Shown here one piece after another: positions 12,905 through 23,728 of a stretch of 64,000 nucleotides of DNA. The notes beneath the pieces were generated by a model that was not told the DNA's origin, searched no databases, and was given only the letters and a program-made list of their open reading frames with translations. Positions within the stretch are counted from its first letter, which is position 1, and the number at the start of each line of letters is the position of its first letter. This DNA comes from Caprella mutica (lineage: Eukaryota; Arthropoda; Malacostraca; Amphipoda; Caprellidae), in contig CANNZV010001445.1 of assembly GCA_947561585.1 (NCBI GenBank), forward strand, positions 1 to 64,000, given 5' to 3'. A program made the translations under genes and the position numbers.

Positions 12905-13155
12905 ACCCGTGAGTAGTGAATGTGAATGAAATGATGAATGAAATGATGAATGAAATGATGAATGAAGTGATGTATGAAATGATGTATGAAGTGATGTATG
13001 AAATGATGAATGAAATGATATGAAATGATGTATGAAGTGATGTATGAAATGATGAATGAAATGATGAATGAAATGATATGAAATGATGAATGAAATGATG
13101 TATGAAATGATGTATGAAATGATGAATGAAATTATGAATGAAATGATATGAAATT
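12905..13155. repeat. 12-13-bp minisatellite (GAATGAAATGAT)
   Basis: About 20 short units of ATGAATGAAATG and ATGTATGAARTG, with a ~70-bp higher-order rhythm created by the GATATGAAATG variants. The His/Phe/Ile-rich minus-strand frame is an artefact of this repeat. Confidence 0.88.
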
Positions 13156-13509
13156 ATTTGTAACACAGGTAGCATTTTCTTTTTTACATTTCTTATCTCT
13201 GAAATAACTATCCAAATTATTATTTTCATCTAAAAAAAATTAAATAAGGTATTTTATTTCAATTACCTATATTTAAAAAAATCAAACTATTTCTTTATTA
13301 ATTTTCCCCATTAAAGCACCATAATAAAGCTGCAAGCATTTTCCCCACTATACTCTAAAATGAACTACGCATCACTATTAGTATATTAAATAATATAACT
13401 CTTCAATTCACTGTCTGTTGCTTCACATTGATGAATGCATGCAGTTTCTCCAGTGAATTATTATGTGTAAATTCAGTGAGAATTAATGTATATATAATAT
13501 ATGTAATGT

Positions 13510-13600
13510 AGGGTAAGTTCCTAGTTATCAGGTGGTTCCACATTTTCGTTCATGTGAGAAAAAAGTATGTAAAAATTATTATATAACTTTTACATAACAA
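13510..13600. mobile_element. MITE left arm
   Basis: TAGGGTAAGTTCCTAGTTAT, then GGTTCCACATTTTCGTTCAT, is a good match to the family arm. No right arm is found nearby. Confidence 0.75.
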
Positions 13601-14185
13601 GTTTTGTAATAATAATAAGTTTATTAATGAATGCTTACAAAGAATAAGCTACATAAAAAATTTAAAATATACAAATTAGAAGTACATTTTGAACAATATA
13701 GATGATTCTTATTTCATGAAAAAATTAATATTTCAAATTGTTTTACTTAGTATAAATCATTTTAATTTTATTTAAAAAAAAAATTGTTCAAACAAAAATT
13801 AAATTTTAAGTAATAAATTTTTCCCCAATTCCTCTCTGTTCGAAGTGTTCCAGGTTACACCTGTGACACCTTTCCCCACCTGTAATCAGTGCACCTGTGT
13901 CTCTTTTTTCCTAACTACAAAGAACACTTTCACCGGTACAAAGTACTTAGGAGTAGCGGGTCAAGCAGCTGAAACCTACTACACATCTGACCCTCAGCAA
14001 TTAAAACCTAACTGCCGTGTTATGGAACTCTTTCACATTTTCGATCATAGAACTAAAAAGTATATAATGATTATAAGGACAACTTTGGTACAATTAAAAA
14101 TTTGTGAAAGAAATTTTTGTTAAAATATTTTTATTTTATTTTACATTTTTTTTTATATGTATATCATTTATAGTATAGATATCGA
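13601..14185. other. AT-rich sequence with a weak MITE fragment
   Basis: A short arm-like piece at 14018-14075 (TTTCACATTTTCGATCATAG) is the only recognised element. The 92-codon frame overlapping it has no recognisable character. Confidence 0.5.
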
Positions 14186-14790
14186 TACACTGTATCTAGC
14201 TCATACACACACTGTATCTAGCTCATACATACACTGTATCTAGCTCATACATACACTGTATCTAGCTCATACATACACTGTATCTAGTGTACCTAGTTGA
14301 GGTCATTTAGGCTAGGCATGGCAAAAAATTACACTCTCCTTTTATGGCTGTAATATACGCTATGTAAAAAGAAGTTATACCTAGAGTTTATTCCTTATCG
14401 CTATGTTATTTAAACTAAGTAGTCGTTAAAATAGATTGTATGTGAAATGGCATGAACAGCCTTGGGTACTGTATCTAGTTTGACTGTATACCGTATCTAG
14501 TTTGGCTGTATACCGTATCTAGTTTGACTATACTGTATCTAGTTTGACTGTATACTGTATCTAGTTTGACTGTATACTGTATCTAGTTTGACTGTATACT
14601 GTATCTAGTTTGACTGTATACTGTATCTAGTTTGACTGTATACTGTATCTAGTTTGACTGTATACTGTATCTAGTTTGACTGTATACTGTATCTAGTTTG
14701 ACTGTATACCGTATCTAGTTTGACTGTATACCGTATCTAGTTTGACTGTATACCGTATCTAGTTTGACTGTATACCGTATACCTAGTAAA
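14186..14790. repeat. Two related 22-bp minisatellites (CTGTATCTAG...)
   Basis: At 14190-14285 the unit is CTGTATCTAGCTCATACATA+CA, about 4-5 copies. At 14462-14790 it is CTGTATCTAGTTTGACTGTA+TA, about 14-15 copies. They share length and the CTGTATCTAG half, but differ in the second half. Confidence 0.92.
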
Positions 14791-15047
14791 AATAAAGATG
14801 TATATATGATCGTTTTCTGTATATTTCCAAAAAGTAACTTTACTAATTGCAATGTTTTTTTAAATATTCTAAAATTGGTCTGGGTACATGATGACAAATT
14901 TGTAAGATTTGAAAATAATGGAAAATTAGAAAACTGCGATTTGTGAAATTATAATGATGTACGTACATATTTTTTTATTATATAAAAGCATTAATATTTC
15001 AAACTATATTTCATTATTTCTGATACAATTTACGTACAGCTCGATTG
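14791..15047. repeat. Dispersed ~110-bp repeat copy
   Basis: 14835-14947 contains AATATTCTAAAATTGGTCTG and AAATTAGAAAACTGCGATTT, matching 3700-3810 and 11860-11965. The remainder is featureless. Confidence 0.65.
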
Positions 15048-15195
15048 AATAGGTTAAATTACGAGTTATCGAACAGTTTCACTGTCCACATGATCATATA
15101 AAATAAAAATGTGGATTATTAAAATGAAATTACTATACATTGCGTTCTTAAATGATCGAAAACTTAGAACCGTTCGATAACTCGGAACTTACCCC
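15048..15195. mobile_element. Palindromic TA-type MITE, short form
   Basis: The left arm is TAGGTTAAATTACGAGTTAT and the right arm is CGATAACTCGGAACTTACCC. It lacks the GGTATCCATGATACC core. Confidence 0.82.
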
Positions 15196-16371
15196 AGTTG
15201 TATCGATTCCTTATTATTAATAATAAATAAATTCAAATCTTACTTTGCTATATTTTTTATAAACTTCAATTTTATCAAAATTGCGGAAATTATTTTCAAA
15301 TGACAGCTATTTTTAACCTGTTCAACTGGTCGTGTTTTTGGTGTACAATACGCTACAGAAGTAGCAGTAGAATGTTCCCATACGAATAACATAGGACAAT
15401 ATCTTTCGAGTTGATGGTTAGATTGTACATTTTACTTTCAAGAACTTGCCGTTTGTTATATAAACTTGCAATATATATAATATATATGTCAATCATGACT
15501 TATGAAGTGGGTTTGGAGTTAAATTCCACAATTTCAATAAAGGAAAGTGATGTTGAGTTTATTAGTTATATAATTCGGTAGAAAATGGGAACCTGGGAAT
15601 GAACTGTTACATACTCGTAAAAAATGTATGGTAGTACAGTATAATTCATCTATTGTGAACTTAATGTTTTCTTTCTTTTTCTAATAAATTCATTATACAA
15701 TGTATTTCATTTCTTATGACTCTAAGAATAGGAATAGTTCACTATACATGACTTCATTATAGAGGAGTTGTACTGGTAGAACTTCTTTTTCGTGAAATAT
15801 AACTAATTTACTATACAGAGATTCATAGAAAACTCAAGGCAATTTGTGGCAGACTAAAGTAAATATGTTCACTATAGAGGTTAGATCACTATACAGGACT
15901 CTACTAAACATGATGACTCACTATACAAGAGTTCATTATAGAGGAGGTTCTATTGTAATAAAAAGAAAGGATCACATGTAGAATCATAGAATTCTACATG
16001 TGTGATTTTTTTCTCCGATAGTACATCGCATTCATATCTATCAGTCACGGTGGCTGCATGCACAATAGCTAGTGCTTTGAGTCTAGAAGTGAAAGATGAC
16101 GAGGCTCTACTCATCAATATGTCATTATGACGAGATGACAACTATCATGTCATAATGACAGGGAAATGACTCTATCCCCCACAACAGGTAATGACAGTCA
16201 TTTGTATTTATTTCCCATAGGCACAATGTTATAATATTCGCTCTGCAATAACTTGTGTAAGCCATTTATCGGCTACTGTTCACTCAATAAAGAATTAAAT
16301 CATAGAATTTTCTTTATGTATTTTGTATGGAATCATTTTAATTCTTGAATATAATTTTATTTTTGCAATGT
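15196..16371. other. Intron sequence, no gene recognised
   Basis: Loosely repeated phrases (CACTATACA, CATTATAGAGGAG) occur at 15720-15950. No coding or mobile family was identified. Confidence 0.5.
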
Positions 16372-16603
16372 AGGTTAAGATCCGAATTATCGGTCGGTTA
16401 CACATTTTCGGTTATATAAGAAAAAACTATATAATAATCATTATCTAATTTCAACTGGTATCCATGATACCTGCATGTATCAAGGATATGATTTAAAATA
16501 GGTATCATGGATACCAATAAAAATGAAATAATATTTATCATATCGTTTTTTCTTCTATGACCAAAGATGTGAAACCGACCGATAATTCGGATCTTACCCT
16601 ACA
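16372..16603. mobile_element. Palindromic TA-type MITE, near-complete copy
   Basis: One of the best copies. The left end TAGGTTAAGATCCGAATTAT mirrors the right end ATAATTCGGATCTTACCCTA, and the middle is TGGTATCCATGATACCTGCA facing GTATCATGGATACCA. Matching substitutions on both arms (GATCCGAATTATCGGTCGGT) suggest gene conversion or amplification as a foldback unit. Confidence 0.92.
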
Positions 16604-16967
16604 CTCACTGCTATGTAATACCGGATATAACCAGCTGGTGTCACCGTAGGGCTTACATAGTTGTTGTGAAATAGTTTGGGAGGTTAGAGCCGTGACTATC
16701 GGCAAGACAAACGACCTGACACTCTGTTTACGCTCTAGAAAGGGTAAAGAAAGTTACGGTGTGAACCTAGTGAGTCTATCCGCTTTTACTTCCATCGTGT
16801 AGTTTGTAGTTAAAACTTTGGTTGTGCAGTAAAATTACTGAGTTATGAGGTCCTCGAGTAATGAAGAACCTGAATTATGAAATACACTTGAGTTATTAAG
16901 TCATTTTCTATGATTTTAATCATAGAAAACTATCTAGTGCACCTGAGATATCAATCCAATCACAAGG

Positions 16968-17010
16968 GTAAGTTCTGAGTTATTGGATTGTTCCACATTT
17001 TCGATCATTT
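16968..17010. mobile_element. MITE left arm, solitary
   Basis: AGGGTAAGTTCTGAGTTATT, then GTTCCACATTTTCGATCATT. Confidence 0.75.
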
Positions 17011-17084
17011 AAGTTTGTAAATTAAAACAAAGATTCGTACATGATCCTCAACACAAGCTGCAAAGTTTCTCGAAGTAATATTTT

Positions 17085-17265
17085 TTACAATATTGTAACC
17101 AATATTAGGGCAATATTGTACCAATTTAGAGCAATATTGTAACCAATATTAGGGCAATATTGTACCAATTTAGAGCAATATTGTAACCAATATTATAACA
17201 ATATTGTACCAATATTAGGGCAATATTGTAACCAATATTAGGGCAATATTGCCCCAAGAAACATT
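17085..17265. repeat. Short array of CAATATTGTAACCAATATTA units
   Basis: About seven units of ~22 bp alternate AACCAATATTAGGG and ACCAATTTAGAG. They are related to the 9745-10115 minisatellite (shared TTGTAAC-AATATT). Confidence 0.8.
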
Positions 17266-17529
17266 GCTATATCCTGGAAATATTATATATATAATAATAA
17301 AGTTTATCTATCCCTATACTCTACTATAGGCACTATATGTACTATAGATAGCTTATCTTGTTATCAGTAGTAGACATGTCCAGTTATCAGTAGCAGGTTT
17401 ATCTTCCTTAATGAGGTGTCTTTTTATCAGATGCTACACATATCTCACAGTAAAGATAAATATAAAGTTTACATTGATTGAATTAGATTATAGAAAAATA
17501 TTTTATATCTAGTGTGTAAAAATACATTT

Positions 17530-17739
17530 CTATAATTACGAATTATCGAACAGTTCCACATCTTCGGTCATATGAGAATAAACGGTATAATAATCATTAT
17601 TTAACTGTTATTTTAATTGGGATCCATAATACCTGCAGGTATCATGGATGCGAATTAAAATTAAATAATATTTATTATACCGTTTTTTCTTATATGACCG
17701 AAGATGTGGAATTGTCCAATAATTCGTAACTTACCATAT
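17530..17739. mobile_element. Palindromic TA-type MITE, full core
   Basis: Arms: TTACGAATTATCGAACAGTT facing TCCAATAATTCGTAACTTAC. The centre is ATAATACCTGCAGGTATCAT. The end is slightly decayed (CTTACCATA). Confidence 0.88.
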
Positions 17740-18330
17740 GCGCAATTACTAAAAAGCTATATATTTATTTCCCCATCAAATTACAACAGTTCTCGCATTC
17801 ACTCGCGCCAATCACGTATAATTTAGTGCGTCATTTGCGTCACAACATGTGGATCGTTACAGGAGGTGCGTCGAAGTCACCTTAAAAAGGGGAAAACTCA
17901 AACGGTGAAAGTGTCCACCTTATACTGTCACTCACTGTACTTTGGAAATTACAACAACTGAGTACGGTTGGTAGACGTTACGTCGAAAGGACGTTCAGTT
18001 GACGTGTTTTCGTAAAGGGGGTATTAACACACTCTAATGTATGTGAAAAGGGGGGCGAGCCACCCCCAAACCCCCCTGCCAGGTCATTAGACAATCATGA
18101 AGTGTGCAGTAGAACAAACTAGCGAATACAACAAACTACATAACGACCATTTATGTTCAGTATGTCAATATCCTCTTAAGAAAATTCGTCGACCAAACGT
18201 CATGTCGACAAAATGTCTTGTCGACGAAATGTCTGTATATACTATGCACATTGTACTGTATACTATTGACTCTGACGTCAAAATGACACCAATGGTGTCA
18301 CTTGAGTTTAAATTAGGTTATTTTATTATT
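17740..18330. other. Intron sequence, GC-richer patch
   Basis: A locally G/C-rich stretch lies at 17995-18090 (GGGGGGCGAGCCACCCCC region). Direct repeats of a CGTCGAC...ATGTCT type occur at 18187-18235. The rightward frame beginning near 18097 runs into a MITE and shows no family resemblance. Confidence 0.5.
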
Positions 18331-18452
18331 AGGGTAAGTCCCGAGTTATCGGACGGTTGTACAGTTTCGATCATTAAAAAGGAATATATTGATTATACTA
18401 AAAAGTTAAATGATACTATTTTTATATGAACGAAGATGTAGAACCACCCGAT
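18331..18452. mobile_element. Palindromic MITE, decayed right arm
   Basis: The left arm AGGGTAAGTCCCGAGTTATC with CAGTTTCGATCAT is clear. The right arm AACGAAGATGTAGAACCACC is truncated before the CTTACCC end. Confidence 0.75.
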
Positions 18453-19211
18453 TCTAATTTATTCCAAACTATCTATTTTATTTCTCACAGTTATTAACAT
18501 TATGCTGATTATGTAGATGAGTAGACAGTCATTCATTAAATAGGGGAAAAGGTTACACCTGAGATGGGTTAGGTATGGAGATTAGATGTCTTTAATTAGG
18601 GTTATAATTTAAATGATATTCATTATGTAATATAACTACGGCAAAGAATAAATTATTATATTCAAATTAATTATTGGATGTGAATTTAAATTAGTTATTT
18701 GAAAAAAAAAGTAAAAATTTAGATCTCTTTTTATTTAATTACAATTTTATTCTTCTCCTTATTCAATTAATTCTCAATTCAATATAATTTATTTTAATTC
18801 TTATTTTTCTTTTCAATTCCTATTTTATTACTCTCTACTTTTAATTCCCATTCCGACTTGATTCCTTGAAGCTAGAATGTACATCACATTCCAGTTGCTG
18901 CGCTAGGACGTGGCTTGACGTGCTCTCTTTCTTTTTTTGCCCTCAAAAAGTATCTGCTTAACAGACGGGTCAGTCGGGGCCAAGCAATGCCTCCCAGAAA
19001 CAGCACAAGACACCACCTGATCATGCTAACTTATGCCAACATATCAAAAAAAGTAGCGAAAGTAATGAGAATGAATAAAGTTAAATAGGAATATGCATAC
19101 ATATTACCTGTTTATATAGGATAAGAATTTTTCAAATTTTAGATTCTTTATTTTACTTAGAAATAAATTTGGTAGTTTTAAAAATTCGGAATTCGTAATC
19201 ATCATTTGTTC
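18453..19211. other. AT-rich intron sequence, nothing recognised
   Basis: A loose (T)TTCAATTC-type repetition lies at 18720-18850. No gene seen. Confidence 0.5.
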
Positions 19212-19355
19212 CAAAATTTCAATTATTTTAATCAGTATCCAAGATACCTTCAGGTATCATGTATACCAATCAAATTAAAAGTTAATAATTACTATATAGC
19301 TTTCTTACATAGATTCGAAAATGTGGGGATTCCGATAACTCAGATGTTGTCCCAT
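19212..19355. mobile_element. MITE core plus right arm
   Basis: CAGTATCCAAGATACCTTCA faces GGTATCATGTATACC, followed by TTCGAAAATGTGG and CCGATAACTCAG. The left arm is lost. Confidence 0.7.
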
Positions 19356-20332
19356 ATGCCCAAATTTGTTGGACTCTTTAAAAATGTGTTAGATTAAAGT
19401 TTAACATGTTAGTTTGCCACACCCTTTATAACGTTACATGAAAGTTATGTCAGAGATACAACTATTTGGGCCTGTCTATTTAATGGGGCTAGTTTTAATG
19501 GGTAGATGCATGCTACGCCTTAGGTTAGTCTGAATAATAGTGTGTTATTATCAGGACTTGGTACACTTAGGGAGCATTGTGTTTGTTTGAAATTTCAGGG
19601 AAATAGTGAAGATTTTATGGGGATTTGGGGAAAATTTGTAGATAATCGGCAGAATTTTTTTCGGTGTTTTGTGGAATTTTTACTATTTTCTGTGGAATTT
19701 TATTATGTTTTGTGGAATTTTTATTATTTTTTTGTTGAATTTTTTGTGGATTTTTAAATGGTTTGGAACAATTTTGTGGAATTTTAAAATATATTTTGTG
19801 GAATCATTCATTCAAGAAATTAAATTTTAAAATATTTTTCAGGATCTGAAAAACTGTACATTTTTTGTTAATTTCATATAGTTTTTGATGTTAAAAATGT
19901 GGTTGAATATTAATAATGATCGATATATCGGAATGTGTGTATCACAGTGAAAGGTTTCTATCCCTCTAAGGCATTTTTCTACCTCTCTCGAGAGGGTCAA
20001 GTGACTACAAATACACCATATAGTTACATAGTTACCATATTGTTCACATTGTTCACATTGGAGCACAACTGCACATCATTGTTGTGCTCAATATGTAGAG
20101 AAAGGTGATGTACATAAGTGTATCTGACCTCTATGATGTGGTGATGAATAGATACACCTGTGCTAAAACAATTCAGATGTGCTGAATTCAAAAATAGAAT
20201 AAACAGTCATGAAATTAAATTGCTAGATTTGCTGAGGTAAATTGTGTTATTTTAATATATATTTTTTTAATGTTATTTTTTAGAATTGTATTTATTATCT
20301 TTTAAATAACTACTCTGGAATAATTAATAAGT
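19356..20332. other. AT-rich sequence with a GTGGAATTTT run
   Basis: 19640-19800 contains about eight irregular units of TTTTGTGGAATTTTTA. The rest holds no recognisable gene. Confidence 0.55.
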
Positions 20333-20508
20333 AGGGTAAGTTCCAAATTATCGGACAGTTCTTCGGATTCGTAAGAAAAAATATTACTACAATTCAACTC
20401 GGTATTTAATTTGGTATCCATGATACCTGCATGTATCCTGGATACCAACTAAAATATAAGTTACATAGTTTTCTTACGTGTACGAGGATGTGGAACAGTT
20501 AATAGTGT
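20333..20508. mobile_element. Palindromic TA-type MITE with core
   Basis: It starts TAGGGTAAGTTCCAAATTAT. The core is TGGTATCCATGATACCTGCA, and the right side is GAGGATGTGGAACAGTTAAT with the terminal CTTACCC lost. Confidence 0.8.
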
Positions 20509-20807
20509 TTGTCGTTACGTACCTACCCATGCATGTAGCTCTTAAATCATATATTAATTGATTAATCATGTCTTATTTAATCATATAATATTTAATCATG
20601 TGTCACTTTTAATCCTCTGTTGTTAATCACGTGTTTCATAATCATGTAATCCATATGTCACAATTAAGTCCTGTAATTTAATAGAGATAATTCATCAGTA
20701 ATGTAGTATGAAAAATAATTGCATTATTAATTAATAATTGCAATATTGTACAAAGATACCTTTATTTTATTCTAAATAAGATAATTGTAGTACATCACCT
20801 ATTAGAG

Positions 20808-20925
20808 AAGTTACGAGTTATTGAACGGTTCCACAATTTCGATCATATTAGAAATATATAATAATTATAACAATAGTTATACAATTATTATTATATATAT
20901 TTTTAATATGATCGAAAACTTGTTG
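20808..20925. mobile_element. Short foldback MITE derivative
   Basis: AAGTTACGAGTTATTGAACG and CACAATTTCGATCATATTAG face TAATATGATCGAAAACTTG, with a short AT spacer. Confidence 0.7.
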
Positions 20926-21149
20926 CAAACTTTAAAAAGAGATGATCGTAAATTTATTTTTCAAAAAATCTTAAAATAAATGAAGCTAATGAAATAAACT
21001 CTTCCATAAAATGATTTATTCTAAAAGCTGTTATTATTAAAATAACAGCTGCAATTACTTTAAATTTATTCATTTATGAATAATAATTTACTCCTTTCTA
21101 ATTTATTATAAAACGAAACCCGAATATTTTGCAGCCAATGAAGCAGAAA

Positions 21150-21728
21150 AGAGTAAGAACAGTACTTACCTACTGACTGCAGTACTTACTGTACTTACTT
21201 ACTAATGTCAGTAAGTCAGTCAGTACTTACTTACCTACCGATGCCAGTAAGTAGTTTTCTTACTTACTGGTGGAATTTAAAACAACAGTACTTACTGTTC
21301 TTACTTACTGTCACCAGTTTTTACTGTTCTTACTTACTGTCACCAGTACTTACTGTCCTTACTTATATACTGTCACCATCAAGTACTATAAGTACTGCAG
21401 TAAGTACTGACATGAGTAAGTACTGACATGAGTAAGTACTGACATCAGTAAGTACTGACATCAGTAAGTACTGACATCAGTAAGTACTGACATCAGTAAG
21501 TACTGACATCAGTAAGTACTGACATCAGTAAGTACTGACATCAGTAAGTACTGACATCAGTAAGTACTGACATCAGTAAGTACTGACATCAGTAAGTACT
21601 GACATCAGTAAGTACTGACATCAGTAAGTACTGACATCAGTAAGTACTGACATCAGTAAGTACTGACATCAGTAAGTACTGACATCAGTAAGTACTGACA
21701 TCAGTAAGTACTGACATCAGTAAGTACT
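21150..21728. repeat. 16-bp minisatellite AGTAAGTACTGACATC, ~21 units
   Basis: From about 21395 the unit AGTAAGTACTGACATC repeats about 21 times almost perfectly (first two units CATG). The preceding ~240 bp hold diverged units in the opposite orientation (TACTTACTGTCACCAG), so the whole can fold back. Every unit contains GTAAGT and TACTGAC on the sense strand of the surrounding intron. Confidence 0.93.
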
Positions 21729-21956
21729 TTTTAGATAGCTTAATAGGTTACTGTGCATTGTACTAAAGTGAAAGTGGCCTATCTGCTTAGATATAGAAAT
21801 GAGTACTTAAATATATGTATATGCAGCTATATTATATATAGCACACTAATATATCAATAATAAGCTTTTTAAAAAAAATAGGAAATATTTAAACAATCTA
21901 CTTAAATTAATTTTTTTCCCACAATTTAAAAAAAAATGCAATTTTTTATGTCAGTC

Positions 21957-22116
21957 AGTATGTATCATGGATACCAAAAAATTTTATTTTTGTATTGAAA
22001 AGACAATATTTTTACATAAAAAAAATAAAACCGTTCGATAAATTGGAACCTATCTAATTAGAATAATTTTTTTTATATAATATAATGTAGAACTGTCCAA
22101 TAACAGAAAATTACCC
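21957..22116. mobile_element. MITE right-arm remnants, two in succession
   Basis: GTATCATGGATACCA, then AACCGTTCGATAAATTGGAA, is followed about 60 bp later by a second arm AGAACTGTCCAATAACAGAA ending TTACCCC. Confidence 0.6.
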
Positions 22117-22357
22117 CAGATATTTTATTCCTGTAGTGTCTATATTAGGGGAACTGTCTTCTAATTTATGTAAATAGATGTATATATGTATATCGTAGGT
22201 ATGTAAATAACTGCATGTGTATATCGTAGGTATGTAAATAAGTGTAAAATATAATGGTAGTTATGTAAATCACTGCCTTTATACTGTTGTAAATTACAAT
22301 GTTTGGCCATGTATCATGTTGCATAGGTTGCTAATGTTAAATTGAAATAAAACACTA

Positions 22358-22412
22358 GGGTAAGTTCCGAGTTATCGGACAGTTCCACATTTTCGATCAT
22401 GTATCATATAAA
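22358..22412. mobile_element. MITE left arm, near-consensus
   Basis: TAGGGTAAGTTCCGAGTTAT continues as CGGACAGTTCCACATTTTCG and ATCATGTATCATATAAAAAA. No right arm follows within 400 bp. Confidence 0.78.
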
Positions 22413-23189
22413 AAATTAGAACTATTACATAATTTTTTGTTTAAATTATTATAGACTTTTTACTTATAGGTTATTATTAAATTCTTCAATTTATTTGATT
22501 ATATAAATTTTGTAATTTAATTATTTTATCATCTAAATTATTTTATTTGTTTTTATTTACCTTTTTTCCTGCTCAAAATGTCTAACTTTTTTCTTCTTTT
22601 TTCAGGACAACAAAAGTTTTTTATTACTGGATATTGGGAGAAGCTTTTTTATGGTGAGTTATGAGAAATATAATTTAGTTATTTAAATTTAATTCGTTAT
22701 TTAAATAGTTTAAAAATTCATCATGTTTAAATTATTTTCCACATATGTGACTTTAATTTTTTGCTATCATTTTTAATATATCATCTTAATATACGTATAA
22801 TAATTAATAAAGGGCTAAATATCAGTTATTGGACATCCACAATTCCCCCACAATTAAACTAATTTAATTTTTTTTAGCGATGCATAATTTTTTGTGCAAA
22901 ATCTGGCACGTTTTCCAGGCAATTTTTTTGTCTGTACTAAATGTTTTTAGCATCCAGATCACGTACGTTGGTTCTACTTAGGGTCAGTTTATTTGAAAGT
23001 CAAGGTAAACCTTAATTAGTTACACCTGTCCACCTTGTGAGAGTACCTGTACAAAGGTTACATTGATAAAGAACTTATCTAAACTGTTATTTTTATAAAG
23101 AGGCTATTTTTATTCTCAACTTTTATGTTATTTTTTATTTAAAGCTTTCGAATGGAAAAATGTCCATTCATCATCTGGACCAATTTTTT
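22413..23189. other. AT-rich intron sequence, nothing recognised
   Basis: No coding or repeat family was identified. The region sits between a solitary left arm (22358) and a right half (23190), so these could be the two ends of one MITE carrying an unrecognised insertion. Confidence 0.45.
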
Positions 23190-23316
23190 TCAAGTTGGTA
23201 TCCATGATACCAATCATGAATACCAACTGAAATAGCCAATTCAATAAAATTTATTATGCATTGCTTTTATATGATCGATAATGTGGAACCGTCCGATTAC
23301 TCGTAACTTACCCTAT
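23190..23316. mobile_element. MITE right half
   Basis: TTGGTATCCATGATACCAAT, then ATATGATCGATAATGTGGAA and CTCGTAACTTACCCTA. Confidence 0.78.
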
Positions 23317-23484
23317 GTCCTAAATAGTGAATAATTATGCCCAAAGGTTTAACTGCTGCATTTTCTACCTTGCCCTAAGTGCATTTTTTACCACAGGCTT
23401 TTTATTTAAAGGTGAAGGTTGACCTTTTAACATATTTATTTATTTACCTGATAATGATTAGATGACCAGGTTTGGTAATTAAAT

Positions 23485-23728
23485 AGGTTAAGTTCCGAAT
23501 TATCGGACAGTTCCACATTTTCGGTCCTGTACGAAAAAAATTCTTTAACATTTCAACTCGTTATTTTCATAGGTATCCATGATACCATTTTATTCTAATC
23601 GGTATCCATGATACCTGCATGTATCATGGATACCAATTAATATAAAAGTTTAATAACATTTGTTTTTATATACATTTTTCTTATGATTGATAATGTGGAA
23701 CTGTCCGATAACTTGGAACTAACCCCAT
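23485..23728. mobile_element. Palindromic TA-type MITE, complete, extra core unit
   Basis: The ends are TAGGTTAAGTTCCGAATTAT and ATAACTTGGAACTAACCCC. The core GGTATCCATGATACC occurs twice on the left side (near 23573 and 23602) before the mirrored half, so part of the palindrome is duplicated. Confidence 0.88.

Noticed and set aside
12876..13229. 117-codon His/Phe/Ser-rich minus-strand frame
   Set aside because: It is produced by the GAATGAAATGAT array; no flanking splice or promoter signals were seen.
21395..21728. Possible CRISPR-like array (regular short repeats)
   Set aside because: The units are contiguous 16-mers without variable spacers in a eukaryotic intron; it is a minisatellite.
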